A stretch of DNA of 42,153 bases, taken from a virus. Each line of letters opens with the position of its first letter. Within the stretch, counting starts at the first letter, position 1. The notes beneath the pieces were generated by a model that was not told where the DNA came from, did no database searches, and saw only the letters and a program-made list of their open reading frames with translations. Of this stretch, positions 1-9,637 are shown in pieces. Location of the stretch: positions 1 to 42,153 of IMG/VR virus record IMGVR_UViG_3300027706_000004, one strand, 5' to 3'. The translations under genes and the position numbers were made by a program.

Positions 1-127
1 ATGCCTCGACAAGAACCGAGCTTGCAATGAGATTATTTGGAAGAGGTGGCTCCGAGCTTCTCGTTCTTCTTGATGATCTTGCAAGTGATGGGTTTGATAA
101 TGTCGTGAAGAGGGCAAAAGAACTTGG
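1..127. repeat. Terminal redundancy, copy 1 (circular contig overlap)
   Basis: These 127 bases are identical to 42027-42153. The repeat lies inside the tape measure gene and the reading frame runs through it without a break, so it is best read as the overlap left when an assembler linearises a circular or permuted genome. An overlap of 127 bases matches a common maximum k-mer size. A true direct terminal repeat in the middle of a structural gene would be unusual. The unique genome is therefore 42,026 bp. Confidence 0.95.
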
Positions 128-3100
128 TGTTACTATGGATACTGAGACAGCGGCAAAAGCCGACCTTCTCAATGATACATTCCATGAACTTAAATCCTCA
201 CTTACAGGCATTGCTATCTCTCTCGGTGTGCAGCTTATACCATTTCTTCAAAATGTGGCTGATGAGACGATTAACTGGGTAAGGCAGAATAGAGAACTCA
301 TTGCGCAAGACCTGGTTGGGGTCTTCCATGCCATTGGAACCATCGCATCACTTATAGTTGATGGAATAAAAGCTGCTATCCAGGCGATTGAGGACTTGAC
401 TTTACATATCGTCTCGATAGGAAAGGTAGTAGGCTCGGTCTTTACCGATATCGGAGGGGCTATAAAATCGTTCTGGGAAATAATAAAAGGCCCGGAGGCG
501 ACCAAGGCACTTGCCGGATTCTTTGGTGAAACGTCAGAGATGGCAAAGCAGGCACGCATATATTATGCCAATATGATCGGTGACAATAAATCTCTTGCCG
601 ATGCGGTAAAGACAACCGATAACACGCTCACATTCCAGGCGAAAAGTGTGGCGGAACACAATAAGAGTCTTTCAATATCATTTGCTGATACGGGTGAAAA
701 GACTAAGCAGCTCCATGACTCGATTCTGAAAGAGATTGATGCACTCAAATTGCAAGAGATTACGATTACCCAAGGTGCTGAGGCTGCTCTCAAATATACT
801 GCTGTGCAGAAACTAAGGGAAGGTAACTCAAGAGCCGATGTTGCCGCGTGGCTCGCACAGGCAGAGGCCACTCTACACGCAAAGGAATCTCTTGCCCGTC
901 TCAATGCAACAGCCGAAGAATCGGCGAAGCTAACATCGGAGTTAACCGATAGGGTAAAGGCTCTAAGAGAAGAGACAGTCTCTCTAATGCCGGAAGGATT
1001 GGGCAAACAGCTTGCGCAACTCAATCTCGATCTTCAAAATGCAATTGCAAAATCACAGCAAGTAAGACTCGGAGCATCGGAACAAGATATTAAGGCTGCT
1101 CAGGAAAGAATCTTGCAGATTACAAAACAATTTGCAGATAAAGAACAGAACCTTATGATTGATGCCATTGTTCCAGGTGCGGGAAAAATTGTTGCGGAAT
1201 TTGAGAAAAGGCAAAGAGATATTCAGGTGCTACTCGATAAGGGCGTAGTGGACTACAGGCAAGCAGAAGAACTAAAAGTCATTGCATCCAAGCAGGCAAA
1301 TGATCAGATACTCGCACTTGAAACACAGTTTGAGATTGACCGTCTCAAAGCACATGGTGGATTTGTAAATGATATGAAGGCTGGATTTCTCGAATTTGCC
1401 GAATCCATGAAAGATGATACGCAAGCCGTTCAACAGTTCTGGGCAAATACAATGTCCTCAATGTCACAAACATTTTCCAATGTGCTTTATGATACTATTA
1501 CCGGCAAATTTAATTCTCTACTCGATTATATAAAGAATTGGGGAAAGGCATTTCTCAAAATTATACTAGACCTTTTTACTGCAATAGAAATGAAACACCT
1601 TGTTCTTAATATTGCAGGAGTTATTTCACCACAAACAGGCATATCAGGAAACACAGGAGCTGATAAAGCACTAGCAGGACTTGGCATACTTAGCCCTTTA
1701 GCATCTATGGGGTCAACAAGTAGTGGGTTATTAGGAGCTTTTAGTTCTGCCTTTCCAACAGCAGCACTAAATATCGGTGATTTTGCTAATGTAATTGCGC
1801 CATTCTTGCCTGCTATAGGTGCGGGCGCCATTGGTGCTTATAGTCTTACACAAGGCAACTATGGTGCGGGCATAGGTGGAATAATCGGTGGCGCCGCTAG
1901 TGCAGTAATGGCATTAATACCCGGCCTCCAGGCATTTGCGCCTCTTGCTGCAATTGCTTTGCCTCTCATTGGCTCAATCATAGATAGTCTGTTCAAAAGT
2001 AAACCACGTGTGGAAATAGATGTTGGTCATATCCAAGATACAGAACATAGATTCGCTACAATTGCAGAATTTATGGAAGCAATTCAAAATACAGCGAGTG
2101 ATACAGCGAAAAAACTTATAGAGATGTGGGAAAGAGGAGGCACCGGACTTAGAACACAACCTATAAGGGATGCAATACTAAAATCTATAGATACGAATTT
2201 AGTTAAGCCAGTGCAAACAATTCTTGGTTCTCTTCCTTCTGATATAGCTGATAAACTCAATAAAGCATTTGCATCAGCGGAAGTTCTTTATAAAGGTTCT
2301 TTCCTTACCATAACGAAAACCGGAGAAGATATAGCAAAGAGGATTCAGGACTTTATACAGGGCGGCGCAAGTGCAGCAATGACATTTGCTATACGTGGAT
2401 TTTTTGAAATATTTCTGAAAACACTTGGAGTCGAGGCAGATAAGGCGGCAAATTTTATTAATGACCAATTCAAGCAATTCCAGGCACTTACTTCCGATGC
2501 ACAAAGAACGGCTTTTGCGCAGCAATTCCTGTTACAGATGAAGGCTGTGGCAGATGCCTATAACCTCGTAAACAACACGGTATTAGATGATTTGGGAAAG
2601 CAGATTAATCAGGTGCAGGCACTCTCTAAAGAATTGGGGTTTAACGGCGTGCCCACCATGCAGGAGTTCACAGCGAAACTAAAGGACATGCTCTCTAATG
2701 CACAAATAGACCCGGCGACACTCGCAAGCTTCCAGGCACTCCACGACGCGCTTATAAATACCAAATTCGCATTGGTTCAGGCTATAGGTTCTCTTGCTCA
2801 ATTCATCTCTCAATTAAATACAAAGATCGTTGGGCTTGGCGGTGCGGCTGTGGATGTCTCCGGACAGGTTCAAACGGCGATTGATGCGATAAAGAACACC
2901 ATCCTCCAAGGTGGTCTTACAACCGACCAGAGAGAACAGGCTTTACAGATGATGAGTTCTTTAGTTGATGAATTCGTAGCAGAACAACTCGCAGCTCAAC
3001 AGAAGATTCTTCAAGGGCAAATATCGGCTATCCAATCACAAATAACAGCACAGGAGAATCTAAAAACAGTTACACAGCAAAAGTATCAAGCCGAACTCGA

Positions 3101-4043
3101 TGCACTGAATAAATCCCTTGAGATTGCACAAAAATGGGCGGATTTATCATCTCAGATTAAAGATTCTCTAAGCAAGATAATCACATCCCCTCAAGCACCT
3201 CTTACGGGAATAGAGCAGATTAATTTTATACAATCTCAAATAGCATCGGCAAAGCAGGCACTCACTCTTGCCACTACGCCGGAAGCGCAGCAGGCAGCGG
3301 TATCAACCCTCAAGGATTTGCAGGAACAATTATTTAGTCTTGGTTCCAGTGCATTAGGGGCGGGTTCACCAGCTTTCCAGGCGATATTCGAGCAGGTGAC
3401 AAAGGAGCTAAACGATTTACTCAAGATTACCGATGCTGGGTCTAAGGATGTAGCGGCGATACAAGCGGAGATAGATGCAACTACAAAAGAAATGAATGAT
3501 AAACTCGCTGCGATTGACAGCAATATACAGAATCTCAATAATCAACTCTCCGCACTCCAGGCCGAGAGCAATCAACTGCAAGGTCAGGCAGCTGCGACTG
3601 CTAAAGCATATTATGATTTTATCCGCAATGAGGCAATGAAGGATTTACAGACTCGAATCTCTCAGCTTTCGACAATAGTCCCAATTGATGTTCAGCAGCT
3701 CAATATCGCCACGCAGCAATTAGGGGTTTTAACGAGTATAGATGCTACCCTAAAGAGGGTGACCGGAATGCAAGAAGGTGGTTATGTGAAGCCGAATACA
3801 ACCCAGATGGCTATATTGCATGGTGGAACAATGGGTGAATATGTATTTCCTGGAAACCGTCTCCCAGCTGCAATTGGACAGCCAGCAAATATGAATATAA
3901 GTATTACCGTTCCAGTCAATGTTCAAAACAATCAGAAAATGGATAAAGTATCTCTAAAAAGGGATATAGAGAATATAGTATGGAATGAAGTAGAACGTGG
4001 TGCATTAGGCAAGAAGATAAAAGAAAGGGTAACAGGACGATAG
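3..4043 (+). CDS. Tape measure protein, residues 190-1536 (continues from 41459)
   Basis: This is the 3' part of the tape measure gene; the 5' part is at 41459-42153. The joined product is 1,536 residues. Tape measure proteins set tail tube length and line its lumen. By the rule of about 0.15 nm per residue the tail would be near 230 nm (inference). The sequence has long helical, Gln/Ala-rich coiled-coil stretches, a Gly/Ala-rich hydrophobic segment near nt 1640-2000, and a C-terminal HGG-x3-EYVFPG motif seen in many tape measure proteins. It lies directly after the frameshifted tail chaperones, as in most siphoviruses. Its stop TAG is followed immediately by the ATG of the next tail gene. 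No lytic peptidase or muramidase domain was recognised in it. Confidence 0.93.
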   Translation, partial: ASTRTELAMRLFGRGGSELLVLLDDLASDGFDNVVKRAKELGVTMDTETAAKADLLNDTFHELKSSLTGIAISLGVQLIPFLQNVADETINWVRQNRELIAQDLVGVFHAIGTIASLIVDGIKAAIQAIEDLTLHIVSIGKVVGSVFTDIGGAIKSFWEIIKGPEATKALAGFFGETSEMAKQARIYYANMIGDNKSLADAVKTTDNTLTFQAKSVAEHNKSLSISFADTGEKTKQLHDSILKEIDALKLQEITITQGAEAALKYTAVQKLREGNSRADVAAWLAQAEATLHAKESLARLNATAEESAKLTSELTDRVKALREETVSLMPEGLGKQLAQLNLDLQNAIAKSQQVRLGASEQDIKAAQERILQITKQFADKEQNLMIDAIVPGAGKIVAEFEKRQRDIQVLLDKGVVDYRQAEELKVIASKQANDQILALETQFEIDRLKAHGGFVNDMKAGFLEFAESMKDDTQAVQQFWANTMSSMSQTFSNVLYDTITGKFNSLLDYIKNWGKAFLKIILDLFTAIEMKHLVLNIAGVISPQTGISGNTGADKALAGLGILSPLASMGSTSSGLLGAFSSAFPTAALNIGDFANVIAPFLPAIGAGAIGAYSLTQGNYGAGIGGIIGGAASAVMALIPGLQAFAPLAAIALPLIGSIIDSLFKSKPRVEIDVGHIQDTEHRFATIAEFMEAIQNTASDTAKKLIEMWERGGTGLRTQPIRDAILKSIDTNLVKPVQTILGSLPSDIADKLNKAFASAEVLYKGSFLTITKTGEDIAKRIQDFIQGGASAAMTFAIRGFFEIFLKTLGVEADKAANFINDQFKQFQALTSDAQRTAFAQQFLLQMKAVADAYNLVNNTVLDDLGKQINQVQALSKELGFNGVPTMQEFTAKLKDMLSNAQIDPATLASFQALHDALINTKFALVQAIGSLAQFISQLNTKIVGLGGAAVDVSGQVQTAIDAIKNTILQGGLTTDQREQALQMMSSLVDEFVAEQLAAQQKILQGQISAIQSQITAQENLKTVTQQKYQAELDALNKSLEIAQKWADLSSQIKDSLSKIITSPQAPLTGIEQINFIQSQIASAKQALTLATTPEAQQAAVSTLKDLQEQLFSLGSSALGAGSPAFQAIFEQVTKELNDLLKITDAGSKDVAAIQAEIDATTKEMNDKLAAIDSNIQNLNNQLSALQAESNQLQGQAAATAKAYYDFIRNEAMKDLQTRISQLSTIVPIDVQQLNIATQQLGVLTSIDATLKRVTGMQEGGYVKPNTTQMAILHGGTMGEYVFPGNRLPAAIGQPANMNISITVPVNVQNNQKMDKVSLKRDIENIVWNEVERGALGKKIKERVTGR

Positions 4044-4817
4044 ATGGGATACCCGCGCATAGCCGATAATTCAAAGTTTATTGACTACACAATAGTTAGT
4101 GTTACTTCTGAAGACCCTAATGCCCCAATATCGAGTATTAAAACATACAAATATCCTTCCCAGTCATGGCGGTCTACTTCTCTAGTGCAGCAGGACATTG
4201 TAATTGACCTTGCCACTCAATACGAAAATCCGGTTATCTATATGGATAATTTTAATTTTACTACCTTTCAAATTCACGGTAGTAGTGACGGTATTAATTT
4301 TCCATACTCGGTATCTATTACAGCAACTAAGAATAAACGTCTAAAAGATTTCAGGTATATAAAAGATTTGTCGGGATTTAACTATCAATATCTAAGGCTT
4401 CGCATCCCCTCTCAATCACCGGCCAGCGGAGAAGCCTTTTTCCTCCTTGGAGGCTTCTCCGTACTCTCTTCTATGGTAACACTTGGGGAGTATTTCGAGT
4501 ATTCGGAAACCTTTCTTGCCTCGATTCCTGGAATCACTGTGAGTTTTGCCGGGGGTGGAGTGGATGCAATTGCTCTCGGTGCAAGAAGGGCGGGAAAGTT
4601 CACGCCTACGGTACAGAGAACTGCAAAGGTGGATCAATCAGATGTATCTGAGATTTACGATAATTTTCTAATGTCGGAGCCGGTACTGCTCGATCTCAAT
4701 CGGGGTGATCCCACTGAGGCATATTTGATGATTAATTCGAATTTCCAACTTTCAGATACATGGGTGAATTATGGTATCAGGAATTATCAAAATTTAGAAT
4801 TACAGGTGGTCGTGTGA
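4044..4817 (+). CDS. Putative distal/minor tail protein
   Basis: The product is a 257-residue beta-rich protein encoded immediately after the tape measure stop codon, where siphoviruses place the distal tail or minor tail protein. The first 140 residues look like a beta-sandwich, possibly discoidin-like (inference): there is a regular alternation of aromatic and hydrophobic residues and an HGSSDG segment. The C-terminal third contains the FTPTVQRTAKVDQSDVSEIY region and resembles the tube-forming part of minor tail proteins. The stop codon overlaps the next start (TGATG), indicating translational coupling. No family was recognised with certainty; the name rests on gene order and composition. 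Confidence 0.6.
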   Translation: MGYPRIADNSKFIDYTIVSVTSEDPNAPISSIKTYKYPSQSWRSTSLVQQDIVIDLATQYENPVIYMDNFNFTTFQIHGSSDGINFPYSVSITATKNKRLKDFRYIKDLSGFNYQYLRLRIPSQSPASGEAFFLLGGFSVLSSMVTLGEYFEYSETFLASIPGITVSFAGGGVDAIALGARRAGKFTPTVQRTAKVDQSDVSEIYDNFLMSEPVLLDLNRGDPTEAYLMINSNFQLSDTWVNYGIRNYQNLELQVVV

Positions 4818-5368
4818 TGAAATTAAAAACTCTTCTTTGGAAGATTTGCAATTTCCCTAATCTCGCTAGAGGCTATTTGCGATGTATGAAGGATAATTTA
4901 GGTGGTGCTACACATCCTAAAGCACGATTATATATGCGTGTTCTTAAATATGATGATAATGGGAACTTGATAGATATAGAAAATCTTGGACTGGTTTCTG
5001 TAAATGTCATTACTGATGCAGGTGTGGCATTTATAGTTGATGCTTTTCAGGGACTAGTAACATTATCTAATATGAAATATCATGCAAGCGGGACGGGAAC
5101 CAATCCAGAGGCAGTAGGAAACACTGCACTTCAAACCGAGGTCGGCACAAGAGTTGCGGGAACTCAGGGTGAAGGCGCATCAGCAAATATATATTCAACA
5201 GTAGGACTGCTTTCATATTCCAGCTCCTTTTTTATTACAGAACATGGCTTATTTTCCGCAAGTTCCGGTGGTGTGCTATTCGATAGAAGCGTATTTGCAG
5301 CAAAGGCGGTTGATGCAAATACGAAGCTTGAGGTCACATATCAGGTAACACTCTCATCAGGAGGGTAG
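4817..5368 (+). CDS. Putative tail protein, 183 residues
   Basis: The start is ATG 4817, which overlaps the previous stop and has AGGTGGT six bases upstream; a longer frame opening at 4760 would overlap the previous gene by 58 bases and is less likely. The C-terminal two thirds carry SGTGT, TALQTEV, ITEHGLF and LFDRSVF. This pattern is seen in a common family of phage tail-associated proteins that hold a conserved small beta domain (family recalled, not searched). It probably forms part of the tail tip. It sits between the distal tail protein candidate and the large tail-tip protein. Confidence 0.6.
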   Translation: MKLKTLLWKICNFPNLARGYLRCMKDNLGGATHPKARLYMRVLKYDDNGNLIDIENLGLVSVNVITDAGVAFIVDAFQGLVTLSNMKYHASGTGTNPEAVGNTALQTEVGTRVAGTQGEGASANIYSTVGLLSYSSSFFITEHGLFSASSGGVLFDRSVFAAKAVDANTKLEVTYQVTLSSGG

Positions 5369-5379
5369 GAGAAAAATAA

Positions 5380-8300
5380 TTGCCATCATCAGGACCTAAA
5401 AATCCATCATCGGCTATCAATCAATCGAGAGGTGGTACGAATTGGTCTAACCTTACAAATGTGTTTACATCGGATACCAACCGCGCCACGTGTAGTCTGA
5501 ATCCAGGAGACATATCAAATTATGCCATCATAACCGGATTCGGGTTCACGAACTCGGACATACCCGTAGGCTCTACAATAGTGGGCATTCTGGACGAGGT
5601 GCAAAGAAGGAATAACGGCACGGCGGCAGTTAAGGACGATATAGTTAAGCAATATTTAAATGGAGGTATTGCGGGCAATAATAATGCCCTTTCCTCAAAC
5701 TGGGAATCATCTGATACATACGCTTCTCATGGCGGAAGCTCGGATTTATGGGGGCTTTCCATATCAGAAGCGGATATAAAGAATAACGCAAATGGTGTGG
5801 CAGTAGCGGTGATTTGTTCAGGAAACTTTGGTCAGACCGGAAGCGCAGCTATAAACCATGTCCGGCGCACGGTCTATTATGTACCACCTCAGCAGGTTGC
5901 CCTCGATGGTTCAATCGTTCCATCAGGCGTGATGTCATCAACGATGGTAAAGATATTAAGCGTTGATGGTTCCATTCAGTCCTCTGGTACTTTAGGAGTA
6001 ATTCCGGTTCTCTCTTTGATTCTTGGAGGTATTATTGCTCTAAGCGGGAATTTAACTCAGGTAATAAAAATGGCACTCTCTGGAACTATTACCTCTATAG
6101 GGACGCTGATTAATAAATTTATAACAATATTTTATTGGGCAACTCATTTTACGATTCCCGAATCATCATCGAAATATCCTCAAATTCTACTTGAATTAGC
6201 ATCCGATGAATCTCTTATCACGGGTTCTTCACCGTCCATTGAGGCTTATGAGAGAAGAATCATTGATTATCCCGCATTCGAGAAGACGGAATCGGATACA
6301 ATGTTTGGAATTTCCTCTTTCGGACAGACGGATGTAAAGATAGCAAACCTCGATAAGAAGCTCACTCTTGAAAGGGATATTCGCGGGTTTTTTGCAAGGA
6401 TATGGCGGATAAAAGAATCTGTGATTGAGGAATTTAGGGGAATTGTAAGAGGATTTAATCTAGGACTTGAGACCACAATCACTATAGAGGATTTGGACTC
6501 TCAAATTTTTAATTCCTCTTTTCCTAAAAGGATAATCACAACGGATTTATTTCCTACCGCAACGGATTTAGGAAAGCCTATTCCCATAGTGTTCGGAAGG
6601 GCATTGAAGCTCCCTCTCTACTATATTGGCAAGAATGAAGACGGCACACCTAACCGTGATAATACCTACTATGATTATCTACTAGGTGAGGGAACTGGAT
6701 TAAATGGCAATCATTTTAAGCAGGTATTTACAGTCTATGATGAAGATGCGGTGATGGAGGATATTGAAGGGAATATTGCAGGTGGCGACTTAAATTCTCT
6801 TATTCTTGAAAATGCAGACCGCCGGTTCGATGGATGGTACAAATGGTTTTGGATTCAGATATTGGATACTGATGGAGTTACCATTTTAGATGAAAATAGG
6901 TGGGCTATAGCTTATGATTCTGCTACAAATACAATCACTCCCAATTCGAGTTTCTCAGTCAACCCAATCGGAAAGAAATACCGATTGAGGATGTGGAGAT
7001 TCTATAATGGCTCTCAATCATCACCTTATTCTGGTTTTGCCTTTATTAGGTTTAAGAAGCGCATAGGGGATTTAAACAAGCTTGATAATCTCTATGCCGA
7101 TGTGGATGGATTGCAAGATGAAAAGAACTATGCAAGAGCAATTCAATCTCTTATTTCTAATCCAGTATGGGGCTTGGGTCTGGACGTTGACACAGGAGAA
7201 TTTGATAGCGTGGCTAATGATTCCGGAATTCTATCGATCTCTTGTGAGGGCGCGATAAAGGACTCTATTAAAGCAATTGACCTTTTTGCTTCGCTTCTTA
7301 CGGTAAGGGATATGAGTCTACATAGAAATGGCTCTAACTCTATTGGCATTGATGTTGACGCTGCTAAAATAAGTACGGGAAGTTTTGGATGGAATGATGG
7401 GTACTGGAACAATGTCACGGCAGATGGATTTCAAGGAATTCAGTTCAAGAATGTAAATGAACTCGTAAACCGTCTAACTGTGAATTACCGCTTTGACAAT
7501 AAATCAAATTCCTATGTTCAGCTAATGACGAGACAGGCGAATGGTTTAGGTGATGATAAGTTTCTCGACCTTCCTTTCTGCTATTCCTCAGAGGATGCCT
7601 ATAAAATTCTCTACTATAAGACGGAGAGATTAAAGGGGCAGGATAGAGTTTTGCCACTTGTCGGGAAAAAGCAGTGGGAGATAAAAAGGCGTGATGCCGT
7701 GAAAGTGTTTATTCCGGCGATTGGCATCAGCGGACAGATGTTTGAGGTTATAGGGCTTCGTAAGGAAAATGAACTATTAAATATGTCTCTATCTCTTGAT
7801 ACCCCTCAAGCATATATCCTTCCCGACCCGCCCGATGTGGATTTCCCTCCTACTGAATCACAGGATATTGCGCCGGATTTTTCAAACACGCCCCCTGACC
7901 CTGTATCCAATCTCCATATCACTGCGAATACGCTCGATGCAAATCCGGACGGTTCGGTAATATCCCGTGTGGACATCGCTTGGGATCCACCGGAGGATAA
8001 TTATACCGATGCAATGGTAAGCGTGAAATTATCATCTGACACTCTATGGACTCAGATAGGAACTGGATTTGATACATTCTCGATAAAGGGGCTTGTGCCT
8101 GGTCTTAACTATGACATTATGGTTGAATCGCGCGGGATAAATACGGCATTATTTGGACTAGCGGAAGAATTAACTGGTGTGTTGATTTCAGGGGATACCA
8201 CAATCCCAAAAACACCAACCGGCCTTGCATCAATCGGGCAGCTCTACCATGTGGGATGGAAGTGGAATGCAGTCACTGAGAATACGGATAACACAACCTT

Positions 8301-8886
8301 GATTGACAGCGATGTGTACGAGTTCGAGGTCTATCCAAACAATAACCTCAATAACCGTGAGCAGTATATTGAGATAAAGCCATCGGATAATCCTCAGTTC
8401 GATTATCTCACTCAAGCATCAAACCTTTCTACTCCGGTAACAAAATATGGGAGAGTAAGGATGAGAGATAAATCTGGCCATCATTCAAATTGGACTTCTC
8501 TTGTTTCTTCTTCAACACAATCGGGGACGACAAAGAACTCAGCAAGGAACGATGCCGATATAACGATTACCCCAAGCGGGGCTGTCCTTTCCGTATCCCT
8601 TACTACATTCGGTGGTCCTGTAGAGATATGGGCGAATACAAATGTGAGAAATAACGATGCAACTGCATCAGGAGGGGGGAGAATTGCCGTACTAAGAAAT
8701 GGCTCGGAGATTAGATTTAATTGGATTCCATCGGGCTTTACCGATATAAACCCGGCACAGCCAGATTTTCATTTTACGGATTTCTTTGCTCCGGCTCAAA
8801 CCAATACTTACACGCTTCAATACACGAATGGCGATACGGTGATTTTCTATAATAGATTTATGAGTGTGGAGGAGTTAAGAGCGTGA
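5380..8886 (+). CDS. Large tail-tip / host-specificity protein with fibronectin-III-like domain
   Basis: The product is 1,168 residues and starts at TTG 5380 behind GGAG. Residues 1-170 form a predicted beta domain, followed by two imperfect short repeats (DGSIVPSG and DGSIQSSG) and a hydrophobic Gly/Ile/Leu-rich stretch around residues 210-245. The middle (about 260-815) resembles tail hub or lambda J-like tip proteins, with VFGRAL, WGLGLDVDTGEFDS and VNRLTVNYRFDN segments. Residues of about 840-930 look like a fibronectin type III domain (DPVSNLHI, VDIAWDPPEDN, GLVPGLNYDIMVESRG), and a second such unit follows. The protein would bind the receptor or carry fibres at the tail end. The start of the next gene overlaps the stop by four bases. 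Confidence 0.78.
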   Translation: MPSSGPKNPSSAINQSRGGTNWSNLTNVFTSDTNRATCSLNPGDISNYAIITGFGFTNSDIPVGSTIVGILDEVQRRNNGTAAVKDDIVKQYLNGGIAGNNNALSSNWESSDTYASHGGSSDLWGLSISEADIKNNANGVAVAVICSGNFGQTGSAAINHVRRTVYYVPPQQVALDGSIVPSGVMSSTMVKILSVDGSIQSSGTLGVIPVLSLILGGIIALSGNLTQVIKMALSGTITSIGTLINKFITIFYWATHFTIPESSSKYPQILLELASDESLITGSSPSIEAYERRIIDYPAFEKTESDTMFGISSFGQTDVKIANLDKKLTLERDIRGFFARIWRIKESVIEEFRGIVRGFNLGLETTITIEDLDSQIFNSSFPKRIITTDLFPTATDLGKPIPIVFGRALKLPLYYIGKNEDGTPNRDNTYYDYLLGEGTGLNGNHFKQVFTVYDEDAVMEDIEGNIAGGDLNSLILENADRRFDGWYKWFWIQILDTDGVTILDENRWAIAYDSATNTITPNSSFSVNPIGKKYRLRMWRFYNGSQSSPYSGFAFIRFKKRIGDLNKLDNLYADVDGLQDEKNYARAIQSLISNPVWGLGLDVDTGEFDSVANDSGILSISCEGAIKDSIKAIDLFASLLTVRDMSLHRNGSNSIGIDVDAAKISTGSFGWNDGYWNNVTADGFQGIQFKNVNELVNRLTVNYRFDNKSNSYVQLMTRQANGLGDDKFLDLPFCYSSEDAYKILYYKTERLKGQDRVLPLVGKKQWEIKRRDAVKVFIPAIGISGQMFEVIGLRKENELLNMSLSLDTPQAYILPDPPDVDFPPTESQDIAPDFSNTPPDPVSNLHITANTLDANPDGSVISRVDIAWDPPEDNYTDAMVSVKLSSDTLWTQIGTGFDTFSIKGLVPGLNYDIMVESRGINTALFGLAEELTGVLISGDTTIPKTPTGLASIGQLYHVGWKWNAVTENTDNTTLIDSDVYEFEVYPNNNLNNREQYIEIKPSDNPQFDYLTQASNLSTPVTKYGRVRMRDKSGHHSNWTSLVSSSTQSGTTKNSARNDADITITPSGAVLSVSLTTFGGPVEIWANTNVRNNDATASGGGRIAVLRNGSEIRFNWIPSGFTDINPAQPDFHFTDFFAPAQTNTYTLQYTNGDTVIFYNRFMSVEELRA

Positions 8887-9113
8887 TATTTTTTATGATT
8901 TACAATAAAAATACAGGTGATATTGAAAACAATTGCTCTATCTGTAAGATTACCATGGCTATATCGGGATATGAGATTGACGCTAATCATGCGATTTTCG
9001 TTCTTGCGAGTGAGGATGATTTCAATAAAGCGAATGATTTTGACGATGCGGATAGGGAATATAAGTATCATGTGGTAAATGGAGTGCTGCAACTGAAACC
9101 CAAATACGGCTAA
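8883..9113 (+). CDS. Small tail-associated protein, unknown
   Basis: The product is 76 residues. The GTG start at 8883 overlaps the TGA of the tail-tip gene and has AGGAG eight bases upstream; ATG 8895 is an alternative. The protein is acidic (EDDFNKANDFDDADREYKYH) and ends in LKPKYG. Short acidic proteins directly after the tail-tip gene are common in siphoviruses, but no function can be read from this one. It is the last gene before a strong intrinsic terminator at 9138-9185, so it closes the head-tail transcription unit or marks a point where expression falls. Confidence 0.65.
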   Translation: MIFFMIYNKNTGDIENNCSICKITMAISGYEIDANHAIFVLASEDDFNKANDFDDADREYKYHVVNGVLQLKPKYG

Positions 9114-9137
9114 AATTTTAGAAAGGTGGTTATATCG

Positions 9138-9185
9138 AAAAAAGGGGATTTGTCTCTCTAACATGAGTGGCAAATTCCCTTTTTT
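9138..9185 (+). terminator. Intrinsic terminator between tail-tip and fibre genes
   Basis: An A6-GGGGATTTG arm (9138-9152) pairs with CAAATTCCC-T6 (9171-9185). This gives a 15-bp stem with one G-U pair and an 18-base loop, and the 3' arm ends in six T residues. The A-run also makes it a possible terminator on the minus strand. The next gene starts at 9201 with its own strong ribosome site. This suggests that fibre and lysis genes are reached by antitermination or partial read-through, or have a promoter not seen here. Confidence 0.8.
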
Positions 9186-9200
9186 ATTATGGAGGCGACC

Positions 9201-9635
9201 ATGACAGATTTTGCAACGGCAAGAGACCTTGTGGGAACATGGGAAAGCACGGAGATAACAGGGACGTGCCCGGATGTTTTTCCAAGCCCTAATGATCCGG
9301 CGGGCTACATACGATGGACAACCGATTCGTTGGGAATAGGACCGAGAATTTTTAACACAAAAACTATCATTGTCCACAACACACACGCAACAAACGATAT
9401 GAGAATAAAGGTAATTGCATACCACACCTCCGACACTACTCAGGGATTTGAGTTTCCCGGATGGGGCTCTAATGATGAACCAACCGATGGACTCGAGAGA
9501 ATCATTCCTGCACTCGGCCGGGCGGTGATTGAGATTCCAGACACTCTCGTTTTGGCAACTTTTGAAATATATCTCAAAAATAAGACATCGGGTCAGAATG
9601 CCACATACCTTGCCACAGCTACAGGGAGGCGATAA
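9201..9635 (+). CDS. Putative beta-sandwich structural protein
   Basis: The product is 144 residues. ATG 9201 is chosen because GGAGG lies five bases upstream; ATG 9189 would contain the ribosome site. The sequence is beta-rich with no signal peptide or membrane segment (TKTIIVHNTHATNDMRIKVIAYH, then a Gly/Pro-rich turn). It precedes the fibre protein by two bases, so it is probably translated together with it and may be a fibre-attachment or tip accessory protein (inference from position). No family was recognised. Confidence 0.6.
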   Translation: MTDFATARDLVGTWESTEITGTCPDVFPSPNDPAGYIRWTTDSLGIGPRIFNTKTIIVHNTHATNDMRIKVIAYHTSDTTQGFEFPGWGSNDEPTDGLERIIPALGRAVIEIPDTLVLATFEIYLKNKTSGQNATYLATATGRR

Positions 9636-9637
9636 TA

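Noticed and set aside
1-127. Genuine direct terminal repeat of the virion genome
   Set aside because: The repeat lies inside the tape measure gene and the frame continues through it; 127 bases also matches a common assembler k-mer.
563-1024. Minus-strand frames of 60-207 codons opposite tail, head and lysis genes
   Set aside because: They lie opposite strongly supported genes, lack ribosome sites, and read as low-complexity Ser/Cys/Leu strings typical of antisense shadows.
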